A stretch of DNA of 64,000 nucleotides from assembly GCA_963702445.1 (NCBI GenBank), contig CAVPCZ010000025.1, positions 62,001 through 126,000 of the forward strand, given 5' to 3'. Positions 63,699 through 64,000 of this stretch are shown piece after piece (within the stretch, counting starts at the first letter, position 1; each line of letters opens with the position of its first letter). The notes under the pieces were generated by a model. That model did no database searches, was not told where the DNA came from, and saw nothing but the letters and a program-made list of their open reading frames with translations. Source of the DNA: CAVPCZ01 sp963702445. GTDB lineage: Bacteria; Bacteroidota; Ignavibacteria; UBA10030; UBA6906. The translations under genes were made by a program, and so were the position numbers.

Positions 63699-64000
63699 TC
63701 AGCCTTTGCGGAATCGTGATGTGGATGCGCTCAACTCCGGGAAATCCTTCCCCGGATGAAGTGTTTTGGCGCGGGCCGCGAGCACTTCTTCGCTTTCGGG
63801 GCGATTCGGGTCGGGAACGCAGCAATCCACCGGGCACACCGCCGCGCACTGCTCCTGGTCGAAATGTCCGACGCATTCCGTGCACTTCTCAGGGACGATA
63901 TAGTAGAAATCGTTCGAGAGCGCATCAACCATCTGACCGTTCAGCTCGTACTGGACGCCGCCTGCATAGATGGCGGTATTGGGGCACTCCGGTTCGCACG
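63699..64000 (-). CDS. 2[4Fe-4S] ferredoxin, N-terminus cut by the window edge
   Basis: The frame stays open through the right edge; an internal Met at 63932 is not the start. From the edge it reads CEPECPNTAIYAGGVQYELN, then PEKCTECVGHFDQEQCAAVC and PVDCCVPDPNRPES, two 4Fe-4S clusters with the extended second loop of YfhL-type ferredoxins. At least the first one or two cysteines of cluster one are off the edge. Electron carrier. Confidence 0.88.
   Translation of the reverse strand, partial: CEPECPNTAIYAGGVQYELNGQMVDALSNDFYYIVPEKCTECVGHFDQEQCAAVCPVDCCVPDPNRPESEEVLAARAKTLHPGKDFPELSASTSRFRKG

Noticed and set aside
1..64000. tRNA, rRNA, tmRNA or mobile elements
   Set aside because: I found no cloverleaf with CCA-adjacent stems, no rRNA-like stretch, no transposase or integrase, and no flanking direct or inverted repeats.

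Overview
The window is 64 kb of bacterial chromosome, roughly 58% GC by eye, densely coding, with most genes on the minus strand. I see no rRNA, tRNA, CRISPR array, insertion sequence or prophage. Four secreted proteins end in the T9SS-type tag 'FPNPFNPSTTI' or a close variant. Together with a tiny AURKAIP1/COX24-type basic protein, AddAB-type recombination genes and many c-type cytochromes, this points to the Bacteroidota/Chlorobiota/Ignavibacteria part of the FCB group. Promoters look like ordinary sigma-70 sites (TTGNNN-17-TATNNT), not the Bacteroidia -33/-7 type, which favours an Ignavibacteria-like lineage. This placement is inference.

Layout. 1-4.7 kb: an edge-truncated transglutaminase-like lipoprotein; then trpB2 behind a full Trp-codon attenuator; then a GT39 glycosyltransferase. 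4.8-10.7 kb: addB/addA. 10.7-19 kb: a redox block with two small cytochromes, a heme-bearing outer-membrane barrel, a sigma-54 response regulator, a histidine kinase with a heme motif in its sensor domain, a Haem_bd protein, a CHRD-repeat T9SS protein and a lipoprotein. 19-26.5 kb: CDF transporter, DUF3108, AlaX, RtcB, archease, methyltransferase, polyferredoxin, Rrf2 regulator. 26.7-34.4 kb: T9SS phosphodiester glycosidase, cyclic-nucleotide-domain/methyltransferase fusion, Era, P-II, SecA. 34.6-42.4 kb: DacB-type peptidase, GlgB, DUF2007, DUF4097, M28 peptidase, PrmA, Ppx. 42.5-48.1 kb: cysteine desulfurase, M6 protease, secreted multiheme cytochrome. 48.4-56 kb: Spy-like protein, anti-sigma, ECF sigma, HIT, EF-G paralogue, DUF948, YtxH, COX24-like, TPR, HU, SppA. 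56-60.1 kb: Lon and three Hsp20s. 60.4-64 kb: TrxB, QueG, Rieske, MBL hydrolase and a ferredoxin cut by the right edge.

How the genes work together. The clearest unit is the 10.7-15.8 kb operon. Its overlapping genes couple a heme-containing sensor kinase and sigma-54 activator to a heme-bearing outer-membrane barrel and small cytochromes. With the secreted multiheme cytochrome at 46-48 kb, this suggests electron transfer across or outside the outer membrane. A second clear story is trpB2 control by a leader peptide with four Trp codons and two tandem terminators.

Sequence quality. At least eight genes carry single-base frameshifts, counting the N-terminus of the M6 protease. Seven of about eleven inferred indels fall at a GGCC tetramer (one where GGCC is expected). 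That looks like systematic base-calling error at a modified motif rather than gene decay, so the affected genes are annotated as intact genes with sequence errors.
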